Positions 43,501-51,745 are shown, counted from the first letter of the stretch. The stretch is 55,164 bases of DNA from Clostridiaceae bacterium (GCA_012519085.1 JAAYQX010000039.1:1-55164); one strand, 5' to 3'. Made by a program: numbers and translations. Notes: generated by a model not told the origin, from the sequence alone.

Positions 43501-44243
43501 CAACAGCTTATGATCTGGCATTGCTGTCCCAAGCAGGCTTAAAAAATGAAATGTTTCACAAACTGGTAACAACCAGTGTTTACCGCATGCCGGCCAACAG
43601 CAAACATCCGGTTGCAGGATGGAAGATACTCCACAACACTAATAAACTGGTTTTGGCCTCTCCGGAATTATACGGCTCAAGTCGCTTCAAGAGCTATGAT
43701 GGCGTCAAAACAGGTACAACCAGCCGGGCCGGCTATTGTCTGGTCGGTGCCGGAACAACTCATGATGACCGTCTGCTGATTGGCGTTATCCTCGGCGCAG
43801 AACTGAAATGTGAGGGTCATCCGCTGGGCATTGATGTTCTGATGCGGTCTTTGCTGGAAGCAGGAGCAGAAAAGCTGGGTGTTGTTCCGCAGGGACAAGA
43901 TGCGGGCAATCGCGGCCAGGCCTATTCCGGCTATCGGCCGACCTCTGGCGATCCCGGCTGGCCGACAGCGACCAGCCATTCAACATATCCGGCGAGCGAT
44001 ATTGTTAATAGCCAAGAAACAATTACTGATAATCCAGATGCAGAACCTGAACCTGTATCGACAGCAGTGGAAAATGAAAATGTGCCGACAATCAACGTGG
44101 AGCTTGCTAAGGACAGTTCCGGATTTAGTTTATCATCGCTAAGCTGGGTTTTATTTTCTCTGCTGATTATCGGTCTGATTATTGTACTCATATTTTTAGG
44201 ACGTAGCATCAGAAGAGATAATCAACGCCGGCGCAGGAGATAA
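40506..44243 (+). CDS. SecD-SecF-D,D-carboxypeptidase fusion protein
   Basis: One 1245-residue frame. Residues 1-430 are SecD (FGIDIRGGVEAIF; six-helix RND-type region with GMGVDANVIISERIKEEL) and 440-740 SecF (LDIDFRGGSIINY; GWSINDTIVVYDRIREN), the motor-assist subunits of the Sec translocon. Residues 745-775 look like a secretion signal, followed by an acidic linker with an 18-base repeat. Residues about 855-1160 are a low-molecular-weight penicillin-binding protein (DacA/DacF type): S881-T-T-K884, S941-A-N943 and K1068-T-G-T, so all catalytic residues are present. A C-terminal helix (about 1208-1230) and a basic tail follow. The topology works: SecF ends inside, the signal-like helix crosses, and the carboxypeptidase faces the wall. 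GGGAAAGG lies before ATG. Confidence 0.9.
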   Translation: MAKRSFAKVGVKGKPGTIVVIMILVILLSLVAIFGIRLGGETQIKGARDIRFGIDIRGGVEAIFTPQGFEGKPTAEQMDAASRIINQRLDNRQILDRDVIVGRDSDRIIVRFPWKADEADFNPEEALQELGEMALLTFREPDGTVALTGADVKQARFGVDPNSRSPVVLLELQEQGREKFAEVTTRLAVNQEVLAIYMDDQVISLPSVRVPILDGQAEISGNFTTESASELAQTINAGALPFALKATSSSTISPSLGQDSLKVMVISGIIALLLLSIFMLLYYRLTGFVACLSLYTQVAGILLAISVPQQTLTLQGIAGIILSIGMGVDANVIISERIKEELNAGYNLPVALSNGFTRAFSSVFDGNVTVAIAAAMLMFFGSGTTLSFGYSLLVGVIMNGITGVWMTRLMIGSLASNKYFQNPWLYGKRKTDSKSDREPYDYCGHVHIFALLSSVLIVAGVVVSAVRGVNLDIDFRGGSIINYAYEGQIDPEEASSLLKTELDQEVSAQTIVSRADSRTEISFNIAGNQSLTPEQLDHVTRALEQAYPNANVRLSSSQLVDPLIGKEMLLNGLKAMVLASLLIIIYIWFSFRSMSGPSAGVMALLALLHDILTVFFFVVLIGNAINETIIAVVLTILGWSINDTIVVYDRIRENIRLTGGTVPLDELVNKSIRQSLSRSINTSIATFLAVAVAFIFGQLYGLSSITEFALPMMFGIAAGTYSSLFLSSPLWVRWKQRGGRTGYHAGANAVALLLALLTAISLINLPARPVLAAGEAVITTTAQVDESELGDESEIEDESELAAEAADSETEIETEATIATSVAEAPDSKIDETDEIEEVKEISDYWPQLEDIKAKAYLVLDAGTGEVIIDHNGYKRLPMASTTKILTALTVLNLPDFDLDRMVTVSPEATQLPSSVSARAGVVAGEQISTEECLYALMVHSANDCANVLAENYSPLKQGTAVEKRNAFCTLANELAHKLGAKNTAITNPSGFTQGDHYSTAYDLALLSQAGLKNEMFHKLVTTSVYRMPANSKHPVAGWKILHNTNKLVLASPELYGSSRFKSYDGVKTGTTSRAGYCLVGAGTTHDDRLLIGVILGAELKCEGHPLGIDVLMRSLLEAGAEKLGVVPQGQDAGNRGQAYSGYRPTSGDPGWPTATSHSTYPASDIVNSQETITDNPDAEPEPVSTAVENENVPTINVELAKDSSGFSLSSLSWVLFSLLIIGLIIVLIFLGRSIRRDNQRRRRR
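42858..42911 (+). repeat. 18-base triple repeat in the SecDF-carboxypeptidase linker
   Basis: Three consecutive 18-base units beginning GACGAAAGTGAA (42858, 42876, 42894) encode DESELG, DESEIE and DESELA. Confidence 0.95.
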
Positions 44244-44322
44244 TTCACTAACGAGTATTCAAGAGCATTTGGCGTAAAAACAATAAAATCTGCAGCTTTC
44301 GTTAAATAATTTGATTTGCAGC

Positions 44323-44351
44323 TTGACAAGCGAATTATTGCCTGTTAACAT
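44323..44351 (+). promoter_or_regulatory. Promoter of rplM-rpsI
   Basis: Perfect TTGACA (44323-44328), 17 bases, TAACAT (44346-44351), 61 bases before rplM. Confidence 0.82.
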
Positions 44352-44354
44352 AGC

Positions 44355-44391
44355 GAAGCGTGTTTAAACACGCCTGGAGCAAGACTCCGGC
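44355..44391 (+). promoter_or_regulatory. Ribosomal protein L13 leader (two-hairpin motif)
   Basis: Directly after the promoter, GCGTGTTT / AAACACGC and CTGGAG / CTCCGG form two adjacent stems ahead of the rplM ribosome site. This layout matches the L13 leader through which L13 represses its own operon in Firmicutes; assignment to that family is by layout only. Confidence 0.55.
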
Positions 44392-44412
44392 TAGATTGAT
44401 AGGGAGGATTCC

Positions 44413-44841
44413 ATGAAGACATATTTTGCCAAAGAAGGCGAAGTCGAGCGCAAATGGTATGTGGTTGATGCCGAGGGGAAAACCCTGGGCCGTCTTGCCA
44501 CTGCTATCGCAAGTATTTTGCGTGGCAAGCACAAAGCCGAATTTACGCCTTTTGTTGATACAGGCGATTTTGTAATCGTCATCAACGCAGCCAAGGTAGC
44601 CGTGACCGGCAATAAGGAACAGCAAAAGATCTATCGCCGCCATTCCGGTTATCCGGGCGGCCTGAAAGAGATTCCTTATAAACGAGTGATGGCCACTCAT
44701 CCGGAACGGATTCTTGAACATGCAATCAAAGGCATGCTGCCTAAGAACACACTGGGTCGTCAGATGTATCGCAAACTAAAAGTGTACGCCGGGCCTGAGC
44801 ATCCGCATGCTGCACAGCAGCCAGAGAGCATTGAGCTTTGA
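44413..44841 (+). CDS. rplM: 50S ribosomal protein L13
   Basis: Large-subunit assembly protein, 142 residues. Signature stretches are [42 protein letters not shown] and [45 protein letters not shown] lies before ATG. It leads the conserved rplM-rpsI operon. Confidence 0.98.
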   Translation: MKTYFAKEGEVERKWYVVDAEGKTLGRLATAIASILRGKHKAEFTPFVDTGDFVIVINAAKVAVTGNKEQQKIYRRHSGYPGGLKEIPYKRVMATHPERILEHAIKGMLPKNTLGRQMYRKLKVYAGPEHPHAAQQPESIEL

Positions 44842-44862
44842 TGAGCCAGAGGGAGAATTAGA

Positions 44863-45267
44863 ATGGCAACAAATAAAAAAGATTATTTTTATGGTACAGG
44901 TCGCCGCAAGCGCTCAATCGCCCGTGTCCGCATCTATCCCGGCAAGGGTGATATTGTGATTAACGGCAAAGATATCGACGACTATCTTGAGATGGAAACC
45001 TTGCGCTATATTGTGCGTCAACCCTTAAATGAGGTGAATGCAGCCGATCAGTATTCCATCATTGTCAATGTACATGGCGGCGGCATTGCCGGTCAGGCAG
45101 GAGCCATTCGCCATGGCATTTCCCGCGCACTGGTCGAGGCGGACGAGGAGAAATACAAAACACCATTAAAACGTGCAGGTTTCTTGACCCGTGATTCCCG
45201 CGTCAAGGAGCGCAAAAAATACGGTCTTAAAAAAGCCCGCAAGGCTTCACAGTTCTCCAAGCGCTAA
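44863..45267 (+). CDS. rpsI: 30S ribosomal protein S9
   Basis: Small-subunit protein whose C-terminal tail reaches the P-site tRNA. The signature [44 protein letters not shown] and the invariant end ([24 protein letters not shown]) are intact. 134 residues. Follows rplM after 21 bases with its own GGGAG ribosome site. Confidence 0.98.
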   Translation: MATNKKDYFYGTGRRKRSIARVRIYPGKGDIVINGKDIDDYLEMETLRYIVRQPLNEVNAADQYSIIVNVHGGGIAGQAGAIRHGISRALVEADEEKYKTPLKRAGFLTRDSRVKERKKYGLKKARKASQFSKR

Positions 45268-45283
45268 TCTTGTTTGTTTAAAT

Positions 45284-45334
45284 GCAGACCGGGCCGGACG
45301 GTGCAGTAAGCACTGGTCGGTAGGTCTGCTTTTT
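45284..45334 (+). terminator. Terminator of rplM-rpsI
   Basis: GCAGACC (45284-45290) pairs with GGTCTGC (45323-45329), enclosing further GC-rich pairs, followed by TTTTT. Confidence 0.85.
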
Positions 45335-45345
45335 ACTGCCGCCAT

Positions 45346-45386
45346 ACCGGCTTTAATCTTTGTCTCCCACAAAAGATGCCGGTTTT
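45346..45386 (+). terminator. Second hairpin before tsaE
   Basis: ACCGGC / GCCGGT with an inner ATCTTTGT / ACAAAAGAT stem, followed by TTT. It may back up the rpsI terminator; its 3' edge abuts the -35 of the next promoter. Confidence 0.5.
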
Positions 45387-45413
45387 GATAGAATTGTGCC
45401 AAGACGGAATAAT
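45385..45413 (+). promoter_or_regulatory. Promoter of the tsaE operon
   Basis: TTGATA (45385-45390), 17 bases, AATAAT (45408-45413), shortly before tsaE. Confidence 0.5.
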
Positions 45414-45431
45414 TGATTTAAATAACAGACG

Positions 45432-45902
45432 GTGAGTTTCGTGCAGACCTTTTCTTTTATCAGTAAAACAGCGGAAGAAACCGCTGCCTGGGCGTCCAGA
45501 CTGGCCGATCTGCTGCAGGCCGGCGATGTTCTGGCTTTAGACGGCGATCTGGGTGCAGGTAAGACAACTCTCGTTTCCGGTCTGGCCCGCCGGCTTGGTG
45601 TCAAAGGCCAAGTTGCTAGCCCCACTTTCACGCTCCTGCGTGATCATGAAGCGGGCGAACGGGGAACGGCGCTGTATCATTTTGATGCCTACCGCTTGTC
45701 TGGAGTTGACGAATGGTATGAATCCGGCTTTGACGAATATATCACGGCTGATGGGATCACTGCCATTGAATGGGCACAAGTGATCCGTGAGGCTCTGCCT
45801 CCAGAGACAATCAGCATCACACTTGAGAGGCTCGGTGCGAATGAGCGCCGGATCACTGTCAACTGGTCCGATGCCAGGCCGCTGCATACAACAATATCTT
45901 AG
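45432..45902 (+). CDS. tsaE: tRNA threonylcarbamoyladenosine biosynthesis ATPase TsaE
   Basis: ATPase that works with TsaB and TsaD in making t6A37 in tRNA. It has the P-loop GDLGAGKTTLVSGLARRLG near residue 38, SPTFTL and the YHFDAYRL / WYESGFDEYI region, then AIEWAQ. 156 residues, normal. Starts with GTG; a second GTG at 45441 has GGTGAG four bases upstream and may be the real start. tsaB follows after nine bases. Confidence 0.94.
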   Translation: MSFVQTFSFISKTAEETAAWASRLADLLQAGDVLALDGDLGAGKTTLVSGLARRLGVKGQVASPTFTLLRDHEAGERGTALYHFDAYRLSGVDEWYESGFDEYITADGITAIEWAQVIREALPPETISITLERLGANERRITVNWSDARPLHTTIS

Positions 45903-45911
45903 GAGGCAAAA

Positions 45912-46622
45912 ATGCTGATACTGGCATCTGATACATCAGGTAAGAGTCTCTCGGTCGCATTATGTGATGAGGAGAGCATAATTGCGGAAGCAACACTGAA
46001 TCTGGGCTACAAGCATTCAGTGACCTATCAGCCGCTGATTGCTGATCTGCTTGCGCGTTCCAACCGCCGCAAGGAAGAGATTGATCTCTTTGTCTGTGCT
46101 ACAGGGCCCGGTTCTTTTACCGGCATCCGGATTGGCATTGCCGCCGTCAAGACAATGGCCTGGGCATTAAATAAACCTGCGGTCGGTGTCTCAAGTCTGG
46201 AGGTTTTAGCGGCAGCTTTTCCTGGCAGTATGGTCTGCCCGGCTATTGATGCTCGCAGTGGGCGTGTATTCTCAGCTCTCTATGATAACGGTGATAATTT
46301 ACAGGAATTGATTATACCTGCAAATCATCAGGCGGCAGATCTATGGACTGCCATCTCACAACTCGAACTCTGTCAACACCAAATGATTGTGGTGGGCGAT
46401 GGCTTGCCAGCTGTTAAGTCAGCCTATCCTGGGGAATATCGGAGTTTGCCGAAGACGTTATGGACCGGTCCGGAGTTTTGGCCCCCCCGCGCCTCGATCC
46501 TCAGTCGGCTGGGGCTGACCAAATACCGAGACGGCGAAAGTGGCGACCCTTTAGCCCTAATGCCGCAATACCTGGCCTTGTCGCAAGCGGAGCGGATAAA
46601 AAAACAACAGGAGCAAGCGTAA
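45912..46622 (+). CDS. tsaB: tRNA threonylcarbamoyladenosine biosynthesis protein TsaB
   Basis: Non-catalytic ASKHA-fold partner of TsaD in t6A synthesis. Family motifs: ILASDTSGKSLSVALCDEE, KHSVTYQPLIADLLA, CATGPGSFTGIRIGIAAVKTMAWA and ARSGRVFSALYD. 236 residues. AGGAGG lies before ATG. Its TAA immediately precedes the ATG of the next gene. TsaD, the catalytic subunit, is not in this window. Confidence 0.95.
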   Translation: MLILASDTSGKSLSVALCDEESIIAEATLNLGYKHSVTYQPLIADLLARSNRRKEEIDLFVCATGPGSFTGIRIGIAAVKTMAWALNKPAVGVSSLEVLAAAFPGSMVCPAIDARSGRVFSALYDNGDNLQELIIPANHQAADLWTAISQLELCQHQMIVVGDGLPAVKSAYPGEYRSLPKTLWTGPEFWPPRASILSRLGLTKYRDGESGDPLALMPQYLALSQAERIKKQQEQA

Positions 46623-48983
46623 ATGGCAACGACGAGCAGGATTTTGATCCGTCCTGCACAACTCAGTGATCTGGCAGCAATCATCGATATTTACCAAGCC
46701 TCTTTTGCGCGTAGATCCGGCACTGCCAGTTTTGCTCGTGATTTGAAAGAAATTATGCTCGATAGCCCTCATGCTATGCTGTACCTGGTAGCAGTGGCAG
46801 ATGAGGAAGTTGTGGGTTTTGTTTCGGCTTATCCGCTGGATGAGATGATGGATATCTACAATCTGGCTGTCAAGCCCGAGTCTAGACGGCAGGGTATCGG
46901 AGAAAAGCTGCTGGCAGGAATTCGGTCTGCAGCGGTCGAACGTGGGATTGACCTGATAATGCTGGAAGTTGCTACTTCCAATCAGGCTGCGCTCAGACTT
47001 TACGAAAAAGCAGGTTTTATCACTTATGGTATTCGCCAGGGATATTATCAACAAACTGGAGAGGATGCTTATTTGATGCGGCTTGATCTGCCTGAAAAAT
47101 TTGATGCCAGACTGGATCTGGTTCCTGCGGAGCCTGGCGTTTACCTGATGAAAGACGCATCTGGAAGCGTCATCTATGTCGGCAAAGCCAATAATCTCAG
47201 ACAGCGTCTGATGAGCTATTTCGGCCGTCATCCGGAGGGGGATGTCCGTATCCGGGCCATGATTGCGCGCATTGCCGATTTCGAGTATTTACTTTGCAAT
47301 AATGAGTTGGAAGCTCTAATCCTGGAAGCTAATCTGATCAAAAAATTCAAGCCTCGTTATAATATTCTCTTGCGTGACGACCGCGAGTACCCCTATATTC
47401 GCATTACAATGCAGGAAACTTATCCACGCATTATGAAGTCATTCCGGGTCGAGGCGGACCTGGCGGAAGGGGCGAGGTATTTCGGTCCCTATCTCAGCGG
47501 TGATCTTTACCGAGCGCTGGCCGCCCTGCGCCGGATTTTCCCGATTAAAAGCTGTAATAGAGTCCTGCCTCGGGATATAGGTAAGGAAAGGCCCTGTCTT
47601 AACTATTATATCGGCCGCTGTATCGGGCCATGTAAGGGCGATGTTTCCGCAACAAAATACCGTGCGGTGATTGATAACGTCATCCGCTTTCTGGAGGGGA
47701 AATATTCCGAGCTCTTGCTCAATTTGGAACAGGAGATGGCTACGGCTGCCGAAGATCTGGATTTTGAACAAGCAGCCCTGCTGAGAGACCGGATTGAAGC
47801 CCTGGCCAAGCTGAAGGATAAGCAGGTCATAGTCAGCTCTGATCGACAGTCACGCGATGTGATCGGTCTGGCCAGAAATGGCAGTGAAGTCTGCCTGCAA
47901 AAGCTGGAAGTTAGGGAAGGCCGGGTGAACAGCTATGTTCAGACATTCGCCGCAGATGTTGGTGGACAAGATGCGGATTATCTGCAAGCTTTTATCGCCC
48001 AGCACTATACCAGCACCGCCCTGATCCCCAAAGAGATTCTGTTGCCGAAGGATCTCACGGAGCAGGATCTGGTCGAACAATATTTGTCGGAACTGGCTGC
48101 TCACAAAGTTGTTCTGCGCCGTCCCCAACGGGGTGCCAAAACTCGCTTACTGGATCTGGCGGCTAAAAATGCTGCTGCCGCCCTACAGCGCTACACCCTG
48201 ATGGGTGGCAAAAGCGCTACGGGGCTGGAGCTGACCCTGAAAGAACTGGCCAGATTAACCGGCAGCGAACGCGCCCTACACAGAATAGAAGCCTATGATA
48301 TTTCCAATCTCGGTGCTGCAGACCGGGCCGGATCCATGGTGGTTTTTCAAAGAGGCAGACCTGAACGGGCCTCCTACCGCCATTTCTCCATAGTATCCTT
48401 CGAAGGCATAGACGACTACTCAGCTCTATATGAAGTGTTGAGCAGACGCCTTGAGCGATTAGATGATGAAGAATTCGGGCATCGGCCTGATCTGATATTA
48501 GTCGATGGCGGCCAAGCCCATGTGGCCAAAGTCAAGCCGCTGATACCGGCGGATATTGCCGTGGCGGGAATAGTCAAAGACAAGCGTCACCGTACGAGAG
48601 GACTGGTTTTATCGAGTGGAGAGATCATTGAGCTACGTACAGAATCTGGTGACAACTATTTATTAATTGCCGAAGACGGAACGGGTGACACTCGTGCCTT
48701 GAGGATGGGAATATTGCGCCTTTTAACCGCCATTCAGGACGAGGCGCATCGCTTTGCCCGGCGGCTGAGCGGTACTAAGGCTAAAAAGCGCCATTTGCGT
48801 CTGCTCCTGGAAGATATCCCCGGAGTTGGTCCGGCAACCAGACGCAAGCTGCTGGAAAACTTTGATGGCCTGGCCGGTATTGCTGCAGCTACACTGGAGG
48901 AACTGCAGGCGGTTCCAGGTTTACCGGTTAAAACAGCGCAAGCCGTCTACGATTATTTTCACCAAGAAGGTGATCCGGCATGA
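46623..48983 (+). CDS. uvrC: RimI-like N-acetyltransferase fused to excinuclease subunit UvrC
   Basis: One 786-residue frame. Residues 1-152 are a GNAT acetyltransferase of the RimI type (ILIRPAQLSDLAAIIDIY, acetyl-CoA loop RRQGIGEKLL around 88-97, LEVATSNQAALRLYEKAGF), the gene normally found alone after tsaB. Residues from about 156 are full-length UvrC: GIY-YIG nuclease (VPAEPGVYLMKDASGSVIYVGKANNLRQRL), cysteines (CLNYYIGRCIGPC), UVR helix (DLDFEQAALLRDRIEAL), RNase H-like C nuclease (IEAYDISNLGAADRAGSMVVF; LILVDGGQAHV) and C-terminal helix-hairpin-helix (LEDIPGVGPATRRKLLENF). UvrC makes both incisions in nucleotide excision repair. There is no stop between the halves. Confidence 0.93.
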   Translation: MATTSRILIRPAQLSDLAAIIDIYQASFARRSGTASFARDLKEIMLDSPHAMLYLVAVADEEVVGFVSAYPLDEMMDIYNLAVKPESRRQGIGEKLLAGIRSAAVERGIDLIMLEVATSNQAALRLYEKAGFITYGIRQGYYQQTGEDAYLMRLDLPEKFDARLDLVPAEPGVYLMKDASGSVIYVGKANNLRQRLMSYFGRHPEGDVRIRAMIARIADFEYLLCNNELEALILEANLIKKFKPRYNILLRDDREYPYIRITMQETYPRIMKSFRVEADLAEGARYFGPYLSGDLYRALAALRRIFPIKSCNRVLPRDIGKERPCLNYYIGRCIGPCKGDVSATKYRAVIDNVIRFLEGKYSELLLNLEQEMATAAEDLDFEQAALLRDRIEALAKLKDKQVIVSSDRQSRDVIGLARNGSEVCLQKLEVREGRVNSYVQTFAADVGGQDADYLQAFIAQHYTSTALIPKEILLPKDLTEQDLVEQYLSELAAHKVVLRRPQRGAKTRLLDLAAKNAAAALQRYTLMGGKSATGLELTLKELARLTGSERALHRIEAYDISNLGAADRAGSMVVFQRGRPERASYRHFSIVSFEGIDDYSALYEVLSRRLERLDDEEFGHRPDLILVDGGQAHVAKVKPLIPADIAVAGIVKDKRHRTRGLVLSSGEIIELRTESGDNYLLIAEDGTGDTRALRMGILRLLTAIQDEAHRFARRLSGTKAKKRHLRLLLEDIPGVGPATRRKLLENFDGLAGIAAATLEELQAVPGLPVKTAQAVYDYFHQEGDPA

Positions 48984-49702
48984 AGATCTTTGCCCTAGCA
49001 GATTTGCATCTATCTTTTGCCGTCGATAAACCGATGGCAGTCTTCGGCCAACGCTGGGCGAATCACGAAGAAAAAATCCGGGATAATTGGCGACAAACGG
49101 TAGAACCTGCTGATCTGGTACTGATTCCCGGCGATATTTCTTGGGCTGCAACATTGACAGAGGCGATGCCTGATCTTAGATTTATCGATCAGCTCCCGGG
49201 CCAGAAACTGCTCCTGAAAGGCAACCATGATTACTGGTGGCAATCAATCAGCAAAATCACGCGACTTTGTCGTGATGAAGGACTTGCCAGTCTGGATTTT
49301 TTACAAAATGATGCCCGTCTGCTGCCGGACGGTACCGTAATCTGCGGCACCCGTGGCTGGCTTCTGCCTATGGACGCGGACTATTCACCGGACCAAGATG
49401 ACAAAATCCTGCGACGAGAGCTGTTGCGACTTGAAATGTCGCTGGCAGCTGCTCACAAAATCAAAGAGGCAAGCAGTCGCTTGCTAGTTATGATGCACTA
49501 TCCGCCTCTGGCTGAAAATCACGAGCAGACTGCCTTTACACAGTTGCTGGAGAAATCCGGTGTGACCGACTGTGTCTTTGGTCATATTCACCATCCTTGG
49601 ACCGGATTGCGCCTGGACAGGACCGAAATCAGAGGTATCCGATATACCCTTGTTGCCAGCGACCAGATTGGCTTTGCTCCTAAACTGCTATTTGGCGCCT
49701 GA
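48980..49702 (+). CDS. Metallophosphoesterase (calcineurin-like)
   Basis: A 240-residue metal-dependent phosphoesterase. Motifs in order: the metal site IFALADLHLS, LIPGDISWAATL, LLKGNHDYWWQ, MMHYPPL and FGHIHHPW. The substrate is not evident; close relatives in Clostridia sit in varied contexts. Its ATG overlaps the uvrC fusion gene's TGA by four bases, so the two are coupled. Confidence 0.9.
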   Translation: MKIFALADLHLSFAVDKPMAVFGQRWANHEEKIRDNWRQTVEPADLVLIPGDISWAATLTEAMPDLRFIDQLPGQKLLLKGNHDYWWQSISKITRLCRDEGLASLDFLQNDARLLPDGTVICGTRGWLLPMDADYSPDQDDKILRRELLRLEMSLAAAHKIKEASSRLLVMMHYPPLAENHEQTAFTQLLEKSGVTDCVFGHIHHPWTGLRLDRTEIRGIRYTLVASDQIGFAPKLLFGA

Positions 49703-49718
49703 CAGCCAATTGCCGGCG

Positions 49719-49748
49719 GTGACAAGGTGAGGCCGCTTAATGTATAGT
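49719..49748 (+). promoter_or_regulatory. Promoter of the yicC operon
   Basis: GTGACA (49719-49724), 18 bases, TATAGT (49743-49748), about 55 bases before yicC. Confidence 0.45.
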
Positions 49749-49802
49749 GATAAAAACAAGATGGTAATCTTTGATTGGGAAAAGCACTAAGGAGTAAAAG
49801 AT

Positions 49803-50690
49803 ATGGGCTATAGTATGACAGGATATGGACAGGGTGAGGCTATCCGCCCTGAACGGCGGATTATGGTTGAGATCAAATCTGTCAATAGTCGATACCGCGA
49901 CATATCATTTCGTCTACCTAGGTCATTATCTTCGCTGGAGCCACCTTTGCGAGAGCTGATCAATAAATGTGTCAACCGTGGCAAAGTTGATGTCAGAGTA
50001 GAATATGACAGCGATGCTAACTCCGGGACGCAGATTAAGCTGGATCGCGATCTGGCTCTCTCCTATCTGGCAGCCTATGCCGAACTCGAAGAATTGACTA
50101 AGCGCCTGCTGCCGGATCCGACCGGTAATCTGGCACAGATCAGCGGGCTTTTTACTGTCAGTACCCAAGAAACTGATCCCGCAGAGATTTGGCCTCAGAT
50201 TGAAGAAGCCACTGACGCTGCTCTGGACCAGTTTATGAGCATGAGAAGAAATGAAGGTGAAATGCTGTGTCGTGACCTTCGTTACAAGATTGAGCAATTG
50301 ACAGAACAGCTATCCGCTATATCGTTGCGCGCGGAAACTGTGCCGCAGGAACAAAGAGAACGTTTGCTCAAAAGAGTGGAAACCCTACTCGGTCAGGATG
50401 CGGAAGAATATTATAATGGCCAAAGGATTGCAGCCGAAATCGCCATTTTTGCTGATAAAGCTGCAATCGATGAAGAATTGGTACGCCTGGACAGCCATCT
50501 CAGACAGTTTGATTTAATGCTGGACGAGGAGGGACAGATCGGCAAAAAGTTGGACTTCCTCTGTCAAGAAATCAATCGTGAAATAAATACCATCGGATCA
50601 AAGTCTGCCGATCTGGAGATCACCGGTCTGGTTGTACAAATGAAGACAACCTTAGAGAAAATCAGAGAACAGGTGCAGAACCTGGAGTGA
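49803..50690 (+). CDS. YicC family endoribonuclease-like protein
   Basis: A 295-residue YicC protein: SMTGYGQGEA at the start, VEIKSVNSRYRDISFRLPRSLSSLEP, and the DUF1732 C-terminus with EELVRLDSHLRQFDLML and GKKLDFLCQEINREINTIGSKS. YicC proteins have been shown to be RNA endonucleases in some bacteria; cellular targets here are unknown. AAGGAG before ATG. Forms an operon with the RemA-like gene and gmk, an order conserved widely in Firmicutes. Confidence 0.94.
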   Translation: MGYSMTGYGQGEAIRPERRIMVEIKSVNSRYRDISFRLPRSLSSLEPPLRELINKCVNRGKVDVRVEYDSDANSGTQIKLDRDLALSYLAAYAELEELTKRLLPDPTGNLAQISGLFTVSTQETDPAEIWPQIEEATDAALDQFMSMRRNEGEMLCRDLRYKIEQLTEQLSAISLRAETVPQEQRERLLKRVETLLGQDAEEYYNGQRIAAEIAIFADKAAIDEELVRLDSHLRQFDLMLDEEGQIGKKLDFLCQEINREINTIGSKSADLEITGLVVQMKTTLEKIREQVQNLE

Positions 50691-50697
50691 GGTATGT

Positions 50698-50952
50698 ATG
50701 CAAGAGCTGCTTGATATCGGCTTCGGCAATTATATTTCAACAGCCCGACTGATCGCCCTGGCTACTCCTGACTCGGCTCCTGCCAGGCGTTTGATCGCCG
50801 ATGCCAGGGAGCGCAGTGCCTTAATTGATGCTACCTCTGGCCGTAAAACCAGAAGTATCTTGGTCATGGACAGCGATCATATTATCCTATCTGCTCTGGA
50901 GACTGAAGTCCTGCAGCAAAGATTTGCTGAGCAGAGTGAGAGGTGCCAATGA
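50698..50952 (+). CDS. DUF370 / RemA-like regulator
   Basis: An 84-residue protein of the DUF370 family. It shows the conserved start LLDIGFGNYISTARLIALATPDSAPARRLI and GRKTRSILVMDSDHIILSA. The Bacillus member RemA is a DNA-binding activator of matrix and osmoprotection genes; function here may differ. Its position between yicC and gmk is the conserved one. It overlaps the gmk start region by four bases. Confidence 0.9.
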   Translation: MQELLDIGFGNYISTARLIALATPDSAPARRLIADARERSALIDATSGRKTRSILVMDSDHIILSALETEVLQQRFAEQSERCQ

Positions 50953-51623
50953 AAAATCAACAGGATCCGACAGAACAGATGGCAGTCATGCCTGATATTA
51001 CTTCTAAGCCAAGCGGTCTGATCCTATGCCTCTCCGGCCCATCGGGCGTGGGCAAAGATACTGTGATCAGGGAGCTGCAGTCTCTACGACCGAATACCAA
51101 GCATCTCGTATCGATGACGACAAGATCGCCGCGCGGTCAGGAACAGCAAGGTGTAGACTATATTTTTGTTGCTAAAGCTGAGTTTGAAGAACTAATCCGG
51201 CAGGACGCTATTATTGAATATGATAAATATCTTGACCATTACTACGGAACACCATTGCATCCTTTGCTGGAACAAATTGAGCAGGGCAATGATGTGCTCC
51301 TCGATATAACTGTAGCGGGTTCACTGGCTGTAAAAGAAAAATTTCCCCAGGCACTGATAGTATTTTTGCTGCCGCCTTCGATTGAAGTCCTGCTGACAAG
51401 ATTGCGCTGTCGCGGTACAGAGGATGAAGCCGTGATTGCCAGACGGATTAAAGCTGCTGCGGCAGAAATCAAGCAGGCGTCTGACTTTGATTATATTATT
51501 ATTAATGATGATTTAGAGCGTAGCGTCGAGATCATCAATTCGATTTATGTTGCAAGTAGAGCAGAATCTGATTATATGGCAGCTGATATTGCACGGATTC
51601 AGGCGGAATTTGAAACTTATTGA
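50949..51623 (+). CDS. gmk: Guanylate kinase
   Basis: Phosphorylates GMP to GDP. The P-loop GPSGVGKDTVI lies near residue 34, followed by VSMTTRSPRGQEQQGVDYIFV, the GMP-binding YYGTP and LLDITVAGSLAVKEKFP (family consensus LDIDVQGA). 224 residues; the first 25 form an extra N-terminal extension. ATG 50949 with GAGAGG five bases upstream was preferred over the GTG six bases earlier. Confidence 0.95.
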   Translation: MKNQQDPTEQMAVMPDITSKPSGLILCLSGPSGVGKDTVIRELQSLRPNTKHLVSMTTRSPRGQEQQGVDYIFVAKAEFEELIRQDAIIEYDKYLDHYYGTPLHPLLEQIEQGNDVLLDITVAGSLAVKEKFPQALIVFLLPPSIEVLLTRLRCRGTEDEAVIARRIKAAAAEIKQASDFDYIIINDDLERSVEIINSIYVASRAESDYMAADIARIQAEFETY

Positions 51624-51745
51624 GACATTCCTGTGGACAGTGTCCGCACAATAAGGACAAAAGCTTGCCATAGTCTTTGTTATGTGTCAATCTGCAGATA
51701 ATTGCTGACAAATTTTACTAATTGTATAGAAAGTAGGTACAGTGG

